From Flavobacteriaceae bacterium EG-1 (GTDB lineage: Bacteria > Bacteroidota > Bacteroidia > Flavobacteriales > Flavobacteriaceae), in assembly GCF_009649685.1 (NCBI RefSeq), contig NZ_WJPK01000003.1:329921-393920 (forward strand): DNA of 64,000 nucleotides. The letters are read 5' to 3'. A program made the position numbers and the translations under genes. The notes beneath the pieces were generated by a model. That model saw only the letters and a list, made by a program, of their open reading frames with translations, did no database searches and was not told the DNA's origin. Of the stretch, positions 63,476 through 64,000 are shown piece after piece (positions within the stretch are counted from its first letter, which is position 1; each line of letters begins with the position of its first letter).

Positions 63476-64000
63476 GGCAGCAATAATTGGAGGATCTGGT
63501 TATACAGGTGGCGAATTGGTTAGAATACTTTCAAATCATCCTAATGTAGAAATAGACTTTGTTTTTAGCACCACTAGAGCAGGTAAAAAACTATCAACAG
63601 CGCATCCTGATTTAATAGGATTAACTGATATGGAATTTTCGGGCACAGTAAATCCAAATGTAGATGTTGTATTTCTATGCTTAGGTCATGGTAATTCTTC
63701 CAAATTTTTACATGAAAATACCTTTTCTAATTCAACAAAAATTGTAGATCTCAGTAACGATTTTAGATTAGAAAAAGATGCCATATTTGAAGGCAAAGAG
63801 TTTGTATATGGTTTGCCAGAAATAAATAAAGCCTTAATTGAAAAGGCAAATTATATTGCTAATCCTGGGTGTTTTGCTACAGCAATTCAATTAGCGTTAT
63901 TACCACTTGCAAAAGCAGCACTTTTAGATCAAGATGTACATATCAATGCGGTTACAGGTAGTACCGGAGCTGGCATTAGTCCTTCTGCAACTTCACATTT
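63468..64000 (+). CDS. argC: N-acetyl-gamma-glutamyl-phosphate reductase, 3' end beyond the window
   Basis: Reduces the acyl-glutamyl phosphate to the semialdehyde with NADPH. Begins at ATG 63468, inside the end of argG (8-bp overlap), and is open to the window edge (177 full codons of about 325). Visible: the NADP loop IIGGSGYTGGELVRIL, FLCLGHG, IVDLSNDFR and the active-site Cys135 in NPGCFATA. Further arginine genes are expected downstream. Confidence 0.96.
   Translation, partial: MIKAAIIGGSGYTGGELVRILSNHPNVEIDFVFSTTRAGKKLSTAHPDLIGLTDMEFSGTVNPNVDVVFLCLGHGNSSKFLHENTFSNSTKIVDLSNDFRLEKDAIFEGKEFVYGLPEINKALIEKANYIANPGCFATAIQLALLPLAKAALLDQDVHINAVTGSTGAGISPSATSH

Noticed and set aside
1-64000. 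Mobile elements, CRISPR arrays, prophage
   Set aside because: No transposase, integrase, capsid, cas gene or regularly spaced repeats were seen; gene order and composition look uniformly chromosomal.

Overview
The window looks like a core-genome stretch of a marine-type Flavobacteriaceae (Bacteroidota) chromosome. The evidence is strongly AT-rich DNA, Bacteroidetes-type promoters (a TAnnTTTG -7 box, sometimes with a TTG about 18-19 nt upstream), almost no Shine-Dalgarno sequences, mevalonate-pathway genes (class II HMG-CoA reductase plus a GYDIA-type GHMP kinase), a TonB receptor with a carboxypeptidase-like N-terminal domain, lipoproteins with acidic residues after the lipid cysteine, and a HYC_CC_PP family protein. 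I see no insertion sequence, prophage, integrase, CRISPR array or rRNA. The genus cannot be fixed from sequence reading alone.

Layout. 1-9.5 kb: a truncated, internally repeated exported protein of unknown function, polyphosphate kinase, a candidate 44-residue basic microprotein between two terminators, a minus-strand heavy-metal (probably copper) module (HYC_CC_PP protein, HMA-MauE membrane protein, TonB receptor, secreted HMA protein) and a surface lipoprotein. 9.6-18.3 kb: a GAF-type free methionine sulfoxide reductase relative, purH, and the cell-shape operon mreB-mreC-mreD-mrdA-rodA, converging on an exported nuclease. 18.4-32.5 kb: msrB, a Prc-type protease, surE, a small membrane protein, lpxB, an NlpC/P60 lipoprotein, comEC, a peptide transporter, a DPP-IV-like peptidase, HMG-CoA reductase and a GHMP kinase. 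32.5-40.4 kb: a minus-strand envelope operon running coaX, outer-membrane protein, TPR protein, lptC, small membrane protein, CNNM/CBS protein, PpiD-like chaperone. 40.5 kb: tRNA-Phe with its own promoter and terminator.

41.0-48.9 kb is the most unusual block. It encodes an exported nucleoside hydrolase, a kinase with methylthioribose-kinase motifs, an ADP-ribosylglycohydrolase lipoprotein, an exported rhodanese, a TIGR04282-type transferase, a purine nucleoside phosphorylase with the Asp that favours 6-aminopurines, a DUF547 protein and a TIGR04283-type glycosyltransferase. The last five resemble the accessory part of arsenosugar-type loci, but no ArsM or ArsS is present here. Together they suggest a pathway that strips the base from (5'-modified) nucleosides, phosphorylates the sugar and transfers it.

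48.9-61.5 kb: a cell-wall amidase, a short Omp85-type barrel, a lipoprotein, a GH113-like glycosidase, an outer-membrane protein, an FAD oxidoreductase paired with a membrane 4Fe-4S protein, a MORN-repeat protein and three glycosyltransferases. 61.5-64 kb: the start of an arginine biosynthesis operon (GNAT, argG, argC truncated by the window edge). It is preceded by a good promoter and a 22-codon leader peptide carrying four consecutive arginine codons, a probable arginine-sensing attenuator.
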